Assembly: GCF_005048205.1 (NCBI RefSeq)
Contig: NZ_SUMF01000033.1
Span: 1-38,121 of the forward strand
Length of the DNA stretch: 38,121 nucleotides
Direction of reading: 5' to 3'
From: Chitiniphilus eburneus
Lineage (GTDB): Bacteria > Pseudomonadota > Gammaproteobacteria > Burkholderiales > Chitinibacteraceae
The translations under genes and the position numbers were made by a program. Positions 17,915 to 26,352 of this stretch are shown in pieces. Below the pieces are notes generated by a model. It was given only the letters and a program-made list of their open reading frames with translations. It did no database searches and had not been told where the DNA came from. Positions within the stretch are counted from its first letter, which is position 1. The number at the start of each line of letters is the position of its first letter.

Positions 17915-18562
17915 TCAGGTAGCGGCCGGGGCATTCAGCCCGGCCTCGATGAAGGGCAACAGCATGCGGGCGATCAGGATGGGATCGCGCGCGTTGACCA
18001 GCGGTTGGTCCATGAACAGGCGCAGCACGTTGTTGCCGGCAAAGGCGTTGAACATGGCGCTGGTCAGGAAATGGAAGCGCCAGTGCACTTCCTGCTCGGA
18101 CAGGTGCGGCAATGCCCGGCGGTAGGCGGCGATATAGCGGCGCGTGACCTCGCCATAGCGGCGGGGCATGCTTTCCTTGAGGATGGGATGCGGCTCGACG
18201 AAGGTGCGGCCCATCAGGCGGACGAACAACAAGCCGCCCAGCGAGGTGTCGCGCCCCAGTTCGGCGGAGCCGGCGACGAAGGCTTCGGTGATTTCGCGCG
18301 CGGTGGGAATGGTGTCGCGGCTTTCCAGCTCGCCCAGGCGTTGCAGCGTCAGCCGGGCAAACGGCTCGGCGCGGCGCTCGAACACGGCCTTGAACAGGCC
18401 ATCCTTGGAGCCGAAGTAGTAATTGACGGCTGCAATGTTCACCCCTGCCGACTGGGTGATCATGCGCATGGAAGTCGCGTCGAAACCATGCTCGACGAAC
18501 AGCACTTCTGCGGCATCCAGAATGCGCGTGGAGGTCTCCAGCGCCTTGGCGGTTTCGGCCAT
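17915..18562 (-). CDS. TetR-family regulator, PsrA-like
   Basis: Encodes 215 residues. The N-terminal TetR helix-turn-helix (about residues 10-55) contains SMRMITQSAGVNIAAVNYYF followed by GSKDGLF. This is close to the DNA-reading segment of Pseudomonas PsrA, a fatty-acid-responsive repressor of beta-oxidation genes (my recollection of the family, not a search). The C-terminal ligand domain is all-helical. It is first in a two-gene unit with fadE. The upstream palindrome at 18634-18653 matches the known PsrA site pattern (GAAAC-N4-GTTTC class), so I infer autoregulation and control of fadE, relieved by long-chain fatty acids or acyl-CoA. Confidence 0.85.
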   Translation of the reverse strand: MAETAKALETSTRILDAAEVLFVEHGFDATSMRMITQSAGVNIAAVNYYFGSKDGLFKAVFERRAEPFARLTLQRLGELESRDTIPTAREITEAFVAGSAELGRDTSLGGLLFVRLMGRTFVEPHPILKESMPRRYGEVTRRYIAAYRRALPHLSEQEVHWRFHFLTSAMFNAFAGNNVLRLFMDQPLVNARDPILIARMLLPFIEAGLNAPAAT

Positions 18563-18633
18563 ATCGGTTCTCCGGCGGCATCCGGTGAGCGACTTGCGCT
18601 TCCGGAATTATTCACGTAGTGAAACGTGCTTGG

Positions 18634-18653
18634 TTTCAAACATCTGTTTGAAA
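18634..18653. promoter_or_regulatory. PsrA-type operator upstream of tetR-fadE
   Basis: TTTCAAAC-ATCT-GTTTGAAA is a perfect 8-bp inverted repeat with a 4-bp spacer, 72 bp upstream of the regulator's start codon. It fits the published PsrA consensus type. A second small palindrome, TTCAC-GTA-GTGAA, lies at 18611-18623 between the operator and the gene. Confidence 0.75.
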
Positions 18654-18923
18654 AATTAGCGCCCGGACCCCCTGGCTGTCAAGGGTGGTGCACAAAAACA
18701 TCAGTGAGGGATTTCCCGCACCAGTGCGGGGCGCGGCCGGGCTGGCAAGGTAAAAGTGGGGGCGCTTGCGCCTGGGAAGAGGAAGGGAGAAGGGATGGCG
18801 CTTCGCACCTGGGAAGGGAGAAGAGGGAAGAGTAAAAGCAACAGCAACAACAGCTAAGACAAGGCGTGGGTGTTGGGATGGGTGTTGTTGTTGACGTGCC
18901 CCTTCCCAGGGTGCGGAGCGCCC
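18654..18923. other. Non-coding gap with purine-rich low-complexity DNA
   Basis: No gene. About 18770-18840 is an almost unbroken G/A tract with two imperfect copies of a CCTGGGAAG...GGGAGAAG unit. It is followed by AACAGCAACAACAGC and GTGTTGGG/GTGTTGTTG short repeats (18837-18893). Confidence 0.5.
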
Positions 18924-19316
18924 TCAGACCTCCAGCTCGCCATCCACGTAATACCAGCGCCCTTCTTCGCGTACGAAGCGACTGGTTTCGGTCAGGCGAT
19001 GCGCGCGGCCCCCAACCTTGTAGCGCGCGACAAAGGCCACCACGGCGCGCTCGCCTTCGGCTTCGGTGTGGCGGATGGTCAGCCCCAGCCATTTGGCAGG
19101 GGTGTCGTTGGCCAGCCCCAGCGCATCCGGGCGGGTGCTGGCATGCCAGGTGGCGAGCAGGTAATCCTCCAGCCCCAGGACATAGGCGGTATAGCGCGAA
19201 CGCATCAGCGCTTCGGCGTTCGGGGCGGGTTCGCCGGCGTGGTAGCGCCCGCAGCAATCCGCATAGGCATGCGGCAGGCCACAGGAACACGCGGGGGGAT
19301 TGGGCGATTTGTGCAT
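18924..19316 (-). CDS. ychJ: YchJ-family (UPF0225) SEC-C motif protein
   Basis: Encodes 130 residues from ATG 19316. The N-terminal SEC-C zinc-binding motif is clear (CSCGLPHAYADCCGRYH). It is followed by the YchJ core with ALMRSRYTAYVLG and a C-terminal WYYVDGE. Members are small cytosolic proteins of unknown function. The SEC-C motif is shared with SecA, where it binds zinc. The start is set by the family N-terminus; no good ribosome binding site is seen. It diverges from the HAD phosphatase gene with 55 bp between start codons. Confidence 0.9.
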   Translation of the reverse strand: MHKSPNPPACSCGLPHAYADCCGRYHAGEPAPNAEALMRSRYTAYVLGLEDYLLATWHASTRPDALGLANDTPAKWLGLTIRHTEAEGERAVVAFVARYKVGGRAHRLTETSRFVREEGRWYYVDGELEV

Positions 19317-19371
19317 GGCAGGCGGTAAAGTCGGTCGGGTAGACTTCGATTTTACCCACGCCGCCCGCGCC

Positions 19372-20091
19372 ATGAACGCCAATCCTCCGCGCTACGCCGT
19401 CCCCCTGCCCGACCTCGACCTTTCCCCCACGCTGCATGCCGCCATCTTCGACATGGATGGCCTGATGCTGGATACCGAGCGCATCGCGCTGGGCTGCTGG
19501 CACGACGCCGCCTGCGCGCTGGGCCTGACGCTGACCCGGGAAGACGCGCTGGGCATGGTCGGCATGCATTCGAGCAAGGCGCCCGCCTATCTTGCCGGGC
19601 TGTACGGCCCCGATTTCCCGGTGCGCGCGCTGATCGACGCCACGCACCAGCGCTACCTGGCCGCCATGGAACAACCGATTCCGCTGAAGGCCGGCCTGAT
19701 CGACCTGCTGGACTGGCTGGCGCGCGAGCAACTGCCGTGCGCGGTGGCCACCTCCACCCGGCGCCGTATCGCTGAGCACCACCTGGACGCGGTCGGCATC
19801 CTGCCGCGCTTTCGCCATACCGTCTGCGGCGACGAGATCGAACATCCCAAGCCCGCGCCGGACATCTACCTGAAGGCCGCCGGCCTGCTGGGCGTAGCGC
19901 CCGAACACTGCGTGGTGTTCGAGGATTCCAACTTTGGCGTGCAGGCGGCACATGCCGCGGGCTGCCGTGTGATCATGGTGCCGGACATGTTGCCGCCCCG
20001 GCCGGAAACGCTGGCGCTGGGCATGCCGGTGGTGAACTCGCTGGCCGAAGCCCACGCGCTGACCAGCACCTGGCTGGCCGCCAGCCGCTAA
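19372..20091 (+). CDS. HAD-superfamily phosphatase (beta-phosphoglucomutase-like)
   Basis: Encodes 239 residues from ATG 19372. HAD motif I is FDMDGLMLDTE (nucleophile Asp27, acid/base Asp29), motif II is ATSTRR, motif III is the Lys in HPKPAPD, and motif IV is FEDSNFGVQAA. The helical cap between motifs I and II marks subfamily IA. Likely substrates are small sugar phosphates or phosphoglycolate-like compounds; the exact one is not determinable. A CHAD gene follows 9 bp later on the same strand. The N-terminus carries ~20 extra residues before the core, but no internal start is better. Confidence 0.9.
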   Translation: MNANPPRYAVPLPDLDLSPTLHAAIFDMDGLMLDTERIALGCWHDAACALGLTLTREDALGMVGMHSSKAPAYLAGLYGPDFPVRALIDATHQRYLAAMEQPIPLKAGLIDLLDWLAREQLPCAVATSTRRRIAEHHLDAVGILPRFRHTVCGDEIEHPKPAPDIYLKAAGLLGVAPEHCVVFEDSNFGVQAAHAAGCRVIMVPDMLPPRPETLALGMPVVNSLAEAHALTSTWLAASR

Positions 20092-20100
20092 AGGATCGTC

Positions 20101-20841
20101 ATGCCGACCAAGAAACAGCTTTTCCGCACCCTGTCCGACGCGATGGCCCATATCGAAAGCCAGCGGTTCGACGTGCTGGCGGGGCGCGACGATGCGCTGC
20201 ACCAGTTGCGCATCGCGCTGCGCGGCTGGCGCACGCTGCTACCGCTGGCCTTGCGCCGGCAGCAGGAGGATCGCGCCATCCTGGCGGCCTGGCGCGAATT
20301 CGCCGGCCTGACCGGCCCCGCGCGCGATGCCGAGGTGCTGCTGGCAGTGCTGCCCGCCGATCACCCGCGCCGGGCGGAAGTCCAGGCACGGCGCGACGCA
20401 GGCTACGCCGCTGTGGCGCGTGCGCTGGAAAGCGTGGACTGGCCGGTGCGGGTCGCCGCCAGCCGGGCCTGGCTGATGCTGCGCCTGGATCTGCGCAAGC
20501 GCGCCGCGTTGCAGGCGCGCATCCGCCATCGCGCCGAACGGCTGGGCCAGCACCTGCGGCAGGATCTGGCCGCCGATCCCGGCCCGGAACACTGGCACCA
20601 GGTGCGGATCGACGTAAAGAAGCTGCGCTACCTGATCGACTACGCCGGCAAATGGCTGCCCCGGCGCGTGCGCAAGCTGCGGCCCTTGCTGAAGGAAGCA
20701 CAGTCCACGCTGGGCGATCTGCACGACCTGGACGTTCGCGGCGCGGACGGCCTGGCGCTGCCCGATGATGCCGCCACGCGCGAGCGGCTGGTGGTCGCGG
20801 CAGAGCGCGCGATCGCGCGCTTGCGGCGGCGCATCGACTGA
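20101..20841 (+). CDS. CHAD-domain protein
   Basis: Encodes 246 residues, nearly all one CHAD domain: a helical bundle with conserved His and many basic residues. Typical signatures are LHQLRIALRGWRTLL near residue 38, WHQVRIDVKKLRYLIDY near 165 and LGDLHDLDV near 205. CHAD domains bind polyphosphate and can target proteins to polyphosphate granules. No CYTH triphosphatase domain is fused, unlike many relatives. It follows the HAD phosphatase closely, so the two are probably co-transcribed. Confidence 0.9.
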   Translation: MPTKKQLFRTLSDAMAHIESQRFDVLAGRDDALHQLRIALRGWRTLLPLALRRQQEDRAILAAWREFAGLTGPARDAEVLLAVLPADHPRRAEVQARRDAGYAAVARALESVDWPVRVAASRAWLMLRLDLRKRAALQARIRHRAERLGQHLRQDLAADPGPEHWHQVRIDVKKLRYLIDYAGKWLPRRVRKLRPLLKEAQSTLGDLHDLDVRGADGLALPDDAATRERLVVAAERAIARLRRRID

Positions 20842-20893
20842 GCGTGGCCGGCCGCGTCATGGAGCGGGCTTGCCGGGATCGGCCAACAAACAA

Positions 20894-20919
20894 AACAGGG
20901 GCGTCGCGACGCCCCTGTT
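20894..20919. terminator. Bidirectional intrinsic terminator between the CHAD gene and dut
   Basis: A perfect 26-nt palindrome (arms AACAGGGGCGTCG and its complement) with A-rich DNA on one side and TGTTT on the other, placed between convergent genes. Confidence 0.9.
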
Positions 20920-20938
20920 GTTTCCAACGCACCGGCAC

Positions 20939-21388
20939 TCAGCCGCGCCCGGTGCTGCCGAACCCGCCTTCGCCGCGCTCGCTGAGGTCGAATTCATCGA
21001 CCACGTTCAGGTCCATCCGCACCACCGGCACCACCACCAGTTGCGCAATGCGCTCCAGCGGCTGGATGGTGAAGCTGGTATGGCCCCGGTTCCATACCGA
21101 GACGAACACCTGTCCCTGGTAGTCGGAATCGATCAGGCCCACCAGATTGCCCAGCACGATGCCGTGCTTGTGCCCCAGGCCCGAGCGCGGCAGCAGGATC
21201 GCGGCCAGCCCGGGGTCGCCCAGGTGGATCGCCATGCCGGACGGCACCAGCGTGGTGGCACCCGGCGCCAGTTCCACCGGTGCGGCGATGCAGGCGCGCA
21301 GATCCAGCCCGGCCGCGCCGGTGGTGGCATACGCGGGCAGGTTGGCGCGCAGGCGGTCGTCGAGGATCTTGATGTCGAGGGTGGGCAT
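20939..21388 (-). CDS. dut: Deoxyuridine 5'-triphosphate nucleotidohydrolase (dUTPase)
   Basis: Encodes 149 residues from ATG 21388, the usual trimeric dUTPase length. The conserved motifs appear in order: [26 protein letters not shown] (catalytic Asp), the RIAQLVV segment, and the C-terminal arm [10 protein letters not shown]. It hydrolyses dUTP to dUMP and pyrophosphate, keeping uracil out of DNA and feeding dTMP synthesis. It follows coaBC by 53 bp on the same strand, an arrangement common in proteobacteria. The open frame upstream to 21445 is not needed. Confidence 0.97.
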   Translation of the reverse strand: MPTLDIKILDDRLRANLPAYATTGAAGLDLRACIAAPVELAPGATTLVPSGMAIHLGDPGLAAILLPRSGLGHKHGIVLGNLVGLIDSDYQGQVFVSVWNRGHTSFTIQPLERIAQLVVVPVVRMDLNVVDEFDLSERGEGGFGSTGRG

Positions 21389-21441
21389 GGCTGGGTTCAC
21401 CTGGATGGAAATGGCGCGATTGTAGACGAAAGCCCGGCGAA

Positions 21442-22632
21442 TCAACGCGCTGCGTACAAGCGCGCAAGATGGGCCACCAATTGCCGCGCCACGGCCAGCT
21501 TGGGCCCGCGCGGCAGCCGATGCTGGCCGTTGTCATCCAGCAGGATCACCTCGTTGTCGTCCGCACCCATCGCCTGCTGCACCAGATTGGCCACCAGCAG
21601 CGGCAACTGCTTGCGATGGCGCTTGGCGTCGGCGTATTCCAGCAGGTTCTCCGATTCGGCGGCAAAGCCCACGCAGAACGGCGGGTTCTCGCCGCACGCC
21701 ACGCTGGCGAGGATGTCCGGATTGGGCGCCAGTTCCAGCGTCAGGATATGGGCGTCCTTCTTGATCTTGTGTTCGCTCTGGTTGAGCACGTAATAGTCGG
21801 CCACCGCCGCCACCGCGATGAAGATATCGGTACCGTTCAGTTCGGCCTGCACCGCGCCCAGCATCTCCTCGGCGGAGCGCACGTCGATGCGGCGACACCC
21901 CACCGGCGTCGGCAACAGGGTTTCGCCCGCGATCAGCGTCACGGTCGCGCCCGCCTCCCAGGCGGCGCGCGCCACGGCGAAGCCCATCTTGCCCGAGCTG
22001 GTATTGGTGATGCCGCGCACCGCGTCGATGCGCTCGAACGTGGGGCCGGCAGTCAGCAGCACGCGGCGCCCGGCCAGTGACTTGGGCTGAAAGAACGCCT
22101 CCAGCCGCTGCATGATTTCCTCCGGCTCCAGCATGCGGCCCTCGCCCACCTCGCCGCAGGCCTGATCGCCGCTGGCCGGGCCCAGCACGGTCACGCCATC
22201 GGCACGCAGTTGCGCCACGTTGCGCTGGTTGGGCGCGTTTTCCCACATCTGCCGGTTCATGGCCGGCGCCACCAGCAACGGGCACTCCCGCGCGGCGATC
22301 AGGGTGCTGAGCAGATCGTCGCACACGCCATGCGCCACCTTGGCCAGCGCGTCGGCGGTGGCCGGCGCCACCACCACGGCCCGTGCGCCCCGGGTCAGGT
22401 TGATATGCGCCATGTTGTTGTCGGGGCGCGCATCCCACTGGTCGGTGAACACCGGGTTGCCGGACAAGGCCTGGAAGGTGACCGGCGTGACGAAGCGCGT
22501 CGCGGCTTCGGTCATCACCACGTGGACATCCCACCCCGCCTTGACCATCAGCCGCGTCAGCTCGGCCGCCTTGTAAGCGGCCACGCCCCCGGTAACGCCC
22601 AGTACGATGCGTGTTTGCGTATGCACTGACAT
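21442..22632 (-). CDS. coaBC: Bifunctional phosphopantothenoylcysteine decarboxylase / phosphopantothenate-cysteine ligase
   Basis: Encodes 396 residues from ATG 22632. The N-terminal FMN-dependent CoaC domain (about 1-185) shows [10 protein letters not shown], the PAMNRQMW motif and [10 protein letters not shown] with the catalytic Cys. The C-terminal CoaB ligase domain (about 190-395) shows the nucleotide-binding [12 protein letters not shown] and the AAVADY segment. Together they convert 4'-phosphopantothenate plus cysteine to 4'-phosphopantetheine for coenzyme A. An in-frame ATG eight codons upstream (22656) is possible; neither has a strong ribosome binding site. It diverges from radC across 50 bp. 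Confidence 0.97.
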   Translation of the reverse strand: MSVHTQTRIVLGVTGGVAAYKAAELTRLMVKAGWDVHVVMTEAATRFVTPVTFQALSGNPVFTDQWDARPDNNMAHINLTRGARAVVVAPATADALAKVAHGVCDDLLSTLIAARECPLLVAPAMNRQMWENAPNQRNVAQLRADGVTVLGPASGDQACGEVGEGRMLEPEEIMQRLEAFFQPKSLAGRRVLLTAGPTFERIDAVRGITNTSSGKMGFAVARAAWEAGATVTLIAGETLLPTPVGCRRIDVRSAEEMLGAVQAELNGTDIFIAVAAVADYYVLNQSEHKIKKDAHILTLELAPNPDILASVACGENPPFCVGFAAESENLLEYADAKRHRKQLPLLVANLVQQAMGADDNEVILLDDNGQHRLPRGPKLAVARQLVAHLARLYAAR

Positions 22633-22682
22633 TTTCTTATAACTCAGAAAAGACATGAATTTCAGAGAGTGTAAATCAAACC

Positions 22683-23357
22683 ATGCCCATTACCGACTGG
22701 CCCGACACCGAACGCCCGCGCGAACGCCTGCTGCACCATGGCGCGCACGCGCTTTCCGATGCGGAACTGCTGGCCGTGCTGCTGCGGGTAGGCATCCCCG
22801 GTCAGAATGCCGTGGAGCTGGGGCGCATGCTGATCCAGCGGTTCGGCTCGCTCAACGGCGTGTTTTCAGCCCCGCAGCGCGAGTTCGTCGCCATGCCGGG
22901 CATGGGGCGGGCCAAGTACCTGCAAATGCAGGCCGTGCTGGAAATCGTGACCCGGATGGCACGGGAGCCGCTGCACAAGACAAATGCCCTCAACTCGCCC
23001 CAGGAGGTCCGCAACTACCTGTCTCATTGGCTGCGCCGCTCTGAAATCGAAGTATTCGTCGCACTGTTTCTCGATAACGCCAACCAGGTCATCTCCTCCG
23101 AACAACTGGCGCACGGCACCGTCAGCGAAACCCGGGTCTACCCGCGCGAAGTGGCGCGGCGCGCGCTGGCGCACAACGCCAGCGCCGTGATCGTCGCGCA
23201 TAACCATCCGTCGGGTCGCGCCACGCCGTCGGAGGCCGATATCCGCCTGACCCACCTGCTGCGCACCGCCCTCGAACTCTTGGAAATCAGGTTGTTGGAT
23301 CATTTCATTGTGGCGGGGCATGAAGTTGCCTCCCTTGCGGAAATGGGAAGAATCTGA
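22683..23357 (+). CDS. radC: RadC-family (UPF0758) JAB1/MPN metalloprotease-fold protein
   Basis: Encodes 224 residues. An N-terminal helix-hairpin-helix part (GMGRAKY) is followed by the JAMM metal motif HNHPSG...PSEAD with His173, His175 and Asp186. The protein is complete and the metal site intact. Despite the name, a role in DNA repair is not established for this family. Divergence from coaBC is a common arrangement. The 50 bp shared upstream region is notably AT-rich and must hold both promoters. Confidence 0.95.
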   Translation: MPITDWPDTERPRERLLHHGAHALSDAELLAVLLRVGIPGQNAVELGRMLIQRFGSLNGVFSAPQREFVAMPGMGRAKYLQMQAVLEIVTRMAREPLHKTNALNSPQEVRNYLSHWLRRSEIEVFVALFLDNANQVISSEQLAHGTVSETRVYPREVARRALAHNASAVIVAHNHPSGRATPSEADIRLTHLLRTALELLEIRLLDHFIVAGHEVASLAEMGRI

Positions 23358-23427
23358 CAGCGCATGCTCAAGAATGGTGCATTACCGCCGATGGATCGGT
23401 ACCCCCCTTCCAGCCGGAATCGCCACC

Positions 23428-24474
23428 ATGCGCATCATCAATTCAAAGGTCGATCTGAGCGTCGAGCGCACCGCGTTCAACAAACAGGAAACATCGATAT
23501 CCATGCGTACCGGCGCCGCGCCAACGCCGCAACCCGCCACCGCCGGGCAGGACAACACCGCCGCCGCCAACACTGCTGCCGCCAACCAGGAAAAGGTGAC
23601 GCTCTCCTCGCCGCCACCCGCACGCACCCAGGCCGCCAGCGGCCCCTACTCCAGCCGGCTGGACTGGCGCATCGAAATGCTGCGGCGCCTGCTCGAATCG
23701 ATCACCGGTCGCCCGGTCAAGATTTCCGATTTCGACGGCGTCGCCGCGCAGGCCCAATCGCAGCAGAGCGCAGCGCCCGCCACGCCGCCACAGGGTGGCG
23801 GGGGCGTATCGATGGAGTTCCGCCACGTCGCCGAGGAGTTCGAAGCGGCCACCTACCGCGCGGACGGCATCGTCAAGACCTCGGACGGGCGCGAAATCAG
23901 CTTCAATGCGGAGCTGGCGCTCAGCCGCAGCTTCCGCGAGGAAACCACCGTCACCATCGGCAACCGCCCCGCCGCCAACCAGCGGATGTGCGACCCCCTG
24001 GTCATCAATTTCGACGGCACCTCCGCGCAACTGTCCGCGCAAACCTTCTCCTTCGACCTGGATGGCGACGGGCGCAAGGAAAACATCTCGCAACTGAAGC
24101 AAGGCAGCGGCTTCCTGGCGCTCGACAAGGACGGCAATGGCCTGATCGACGACGGCACCGAGCTGTTCGGCACCAAGTCGGGCGACGGCTTTGCCGATCT
24201 GGCGATCTACGATAACGACAAGAACGGCTGGATCGACGAAGGCGACGCGATCTGGGCCCAGTTGCGCGTGTGGATCAAGGACGATACCGGCAGCGATCGC
24301 CTGCTCAACCTGGCCGAGCTGGGCGTGGGCGCGATCTACCTGGGCAGCGCGCGCGGCGACTTCACCCTGAAGGACGAACAGAACAACACGCTGGGCCAGG
24401 TGCGCTCGTCCGGCGTGTGGCTGGCCGAAAATGGTGGCGGCGGCGTGATCCAGCACGTGGACCTGGCGATTTGA
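23428..24474 (+). CDS. EF-hand-like Ca-binding protein of unknown function
   Basis: Encodes 348 residues from ATG 23428. There is no signal peptide. A low-complexity Ala/Pro/Gln-rich part (about 25-65) is followed by a helical stretch (80-95) and a C-terminal half with acidic loops: FDLDGDGRKEN, LDKDGNGLIDDGTELFG and DNDKNGWIDEGD. These match DxDxDG calcium-binding loops of EF-hand or dockerin type. I know similar proteins only as hypotheticals in gamma- and betaproteobacteria. Secretion by a type I system is conceivable, but no RTX nonapeptides are present. It lies 70 bp after radC, with a weak ribosome binding site. A terminator follows. Confidence 0.7.
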   Translation: MRIINSKVDLSVERTAFNKQETSISMRTGAAPTPQPATAGQDNTAAANTAAANQEKVTLSSPPPARTQAASGPYSSRLDWRIEMLRRLLESITGRPVKISDFDGVAAQAQSQQSAAPATPPQGGGGVSMEFRHVAEEFEAATYRADGIVKTSDGREISFNAELALSRSFREETTVTIGNRPAANQRMCDPLVINFDGTSAQLSAQTFSFDLDGDGRKENISQLKQGSGFLALDKDGNGLIDDGTELFGTKSGDGFADLAIYDNDKNGWIDEGDAIWAQLRVWIKDDTGSDRLLNLAELGVGAIYLGSARGDFTLKDEQNNTLGQVRSSGVWLAENGGGGVIQHVDLAI

Positions 24475-24512
24475 GCCCTGCCTGACCGATAACCATTTTC
24501 TTGCACACCCAC

Positions 24513-24543
24513 CCGCCCCGGCCTTTGCCGGGGCGGCGTCGTT
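24513..24543 (+). terminator. Intrinsic terminator after the EF-hand-like gene
   Basis: CCGCCCCGGC (24513-24522), a 4-nt loop and GCCGGGGCGG (24527-24536), followed by a short T-containing tail, 38 bp past the stop. Confidence 0.75.
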
Positions 24544-24603
24544 TCCGGCCGCCCCGCACCAATCCGGTGCTGCGCAATCCTCGCCATTTGCTGCGGCGTT
24601 TTA

Positions 24604-24765
24604 GGAGCCGCTGACAAAACCCAGCGCAGCGGTTCTGGCAAGGCGCGCGAAACGTCCTGAAAGGCAATAAACCGGACTTCCTTCGGTCGCAGACAGTACA
24701 AGGCGTACGGCAAGTGAGGCTCGGCGCCCCGCGCGACATCGCCAGAAGGGTTTTGTCAGCGGCTC
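24604..24765. mobile_element. MITE-like inverted-repeat element, 162 bp
   Basis: The ends are inverted copies of GAGCCGCTGACAAAACCC (24605-24622 and 24748-24765, 18/18), with a second subterminal inverted word TTCTGGC. TA dinucleotides flank both ends (24602-24603 and 24766-24767), consistent with a TA target duplication. There is no transposase gene, so it would have to be moved in trans. Confidence 0.7.
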
Positions 24766-24871
24766 TAAACAATCTGTTGATTTTTCAACGCCCACAACAC
24801 CCGAATCCGCACGCCGTCCAGCCAGCTTCAAATGGGTGTTGGATTTGCGCGGCATGCGGGAAAGGCTGTAT

Positions 24872-24901
24872 TTGACAGTGTTTCGTGCGCCTCTCCATTA
24901 T
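24872..24901 (+). promoter_or_regulatory. Sigma-70 promoter of the binding-protein gene
   Basis: TTGACA (24872-24877), an 18 bp spacer and CATTAT (24896-24901). The predicted start is ~83 nt before the start codon at 24992. Everything from the MITE to this promoter (24766-24871) is otherwise featureless. Confidence 0.5.
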
Positions 24902-24991
24902 CCAGTGGTTATCGGATAGCCAGCCCATCGGGCGGGATAAAGCCGGTATTCACCAGATTGCAAACGCATCCAAAGAGATAGGGGAACACTG

Positions 24992-26185
24992 ATGAGCATC
25001 GCGCGTTACAGCCTGATCGCGGCCGCCGTCCTGGCGATGGCCGCTTGCGGCAAGCAACAGCCCGCAGCCGAACAGGGCGCCGCCAGCGCGGCCCCCGCCG
25101 CGGCCGAATCCAGTGCCGGTGGCGACACCGTGAAGATCGGGCATGCCGCGCCGTTGACCGGCAACATCGCCCACCTCGGCAAGGACAACGAATACGGCGT
25201 GAAGCTGGCGATCGACGAGATCAACGCCGCTGGCGGCGCCGATATCGGCGGCAAGAAGGTGAAGTTCGAACTGGTGTCCGAGGATGACCAGGCCGATCCC
25301 AAGACCGCCACCACGCTGGCCCAGCGCTTCGTCGACCAGAAGGTCGTCGGCGTGATCGGCCATCTGAACTCCGGCACCACCATCCCGGCCTCCAAGATCT
25401 ATTCCGACGCCGGCATCCCGCAGATTTCGCCGTCGGCCACCGCCGTTGCCTATACCGCGCAAGGCTTCAAGACCGCGTTCCGCGTGATGGCCAACGATGC
25501 GCAGCAAGGCAAGGTGCTGGGCGAATACGCGATCAAGAAGATCGGCGCCAAGAAGATCGCCATCATCGACGACCGCACCGCCTACGGCCAGGGCCTGGCC
25601 GATGAATTCGAGAAGGCCGCCAAGGCCAGCGGCGGCGAAATCGTGAAGCGCGAATTCACCACCAACCAGGAAACCGACTTCAACGCCATTCTCACCAACA
25701 TCAAGGGCGCCAAGCCGGACCTGGTGTTCTACGGCGGGATGGATGCGCAGGCCGCGCCGCTGAAGAAACAGGCCGCCAAGCTGGGCATCACCGCCAAGTT
25801 CCTCGGCGGCGACGGCAGCATGACGCCGGAATTCATCAAGCTGGCCGGCGCCGATTCGGAAGGCCAGATCTCATCGATGCCCGGCCAGCCGAAAGAAGAA
25901 ATGCCCGGTGGCAAGGAGTTCCTGACCAAGTTCAAGGCCACCTACGGCGTGGAAGTACAGCTTTACGCCGCCTATTGCTATGACGCGGCCAAGGTGATGA
26001 TCGAGGCCATGAAGAAGGCCGGTTCCACCGAGCCCGCCAAGTACCTGCCCGAACTGGCCAAGACCGACTACCAGGGCGTGACCGGCAAGATCAACTTCGA
26101 CGAGAAGGGCGACCTGAAGAACGGCGCCATCACGCTCTACACCGTGAAGAACGGCAAGTGGAACGTGCTGGAAGTGGTGAACTGA
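24992..26185 (+). CDS. Branched-chain amino-acid-type ABC transporter substrate-binding lipoprotein
   Basis: Encodes 397 residues. The N-terminus is a lipoprotein signal (MAAC, Cys19). An Ala-rich linker leads to a type I periplasmic binding fold of the LivJ/LivK class (Peripla_BP_6), with the opening signature KIGHAAPLTGNIAHLGKDNE and YGVKLAIDEINAAGG. It should capture leucine/isoleucine/valine or a related amide or amino acid for a LivHMGF transporter. No permease or ATPase gene is near, so it is an orphan binding protein in this window. Codon use is strongly biased (AAG, GGC, ATC), suggesting high expression. A ribosome binding site AGGGGA and a strong terminator frame it. Confidence 0.92.
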   Translation: MSIARYSLIAAAVLAMAACGKQQPAAEQGAASAAPAAAESSAGGDTVKIGHAAPLTGNIAHLGKDNEYGVKLAIDEINAAGGADIGGKKVKFELVSEDDQADPKTATTLAQRFVDQKVVGVIGHLNSGTTIPASKIYSDAGIPQISPSATAVAYTAQGFKTAFRVMANDAQQGKVLGEYAIKKIGAKKIAIIDDRTAYGQGLADEFEKAAKASGGEIVKREFTTNQETDFNAILTNIKGAKPDLVFYGGMDAQAAPLKKQAAKLGITAKFLGGDGSMTPEFIKLAGADSEGQISSMPGQPKEEMPGGKEFLTKFKATYGVEVQLYAAYCYDAAKVMIEAMKKAGSTEPAKYLPELAKTDYQGVTGKINFDEKGDLKNGAITLYTVKNGKWNVLEVVN

Positions 26186-26268
26186 CCACTTTCCGCCAGC
26201 GACAAGCCAGTTCAGGGCAACCTGATCGGGTTTGAGGCCGCAGCCTGATAAGCGACGGCCGATTGCAA

Positions 26269-26296
26269 AAAACGGCGCCCTTCGGGGCGCCGTTTT
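26269..26296 (+). terminator. Intrinsic terminator of the binding-protein gene
   Basis: AAAACGGCGCCC, a TTCG tetraloop and GGGCGCCGTTTT: a perfect 12-bp stem including the A and T tracts, 84 bp past the stop. Confidence 0.95.
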
Positions 26297-26352
26297 CTAT
26301 GAACCGGGTTTTGGGTTCTGGCGGTTGATGGCCTGCCGAGTTCAATCCTGAT

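Noticed and set aside
17895-18581. fadE frame extending upstream through the TetR gene
   Set aside because: The extension is an off-frame reading of the TetR gene; FadE matches its family length from ATG 17894 with a good ribosome binding site.
18679-20202. Long minus-strand open frames opposite the HAD and CHAD genes
   Set aside because: They are antisense readings of well-supported genes, a usual effect of high GC.
22633-22656. Upstream ATG for coaBC
   Set aside because: It adds eight residues before the conserved start and has no better ribosome binding site; kept only as an alternative.
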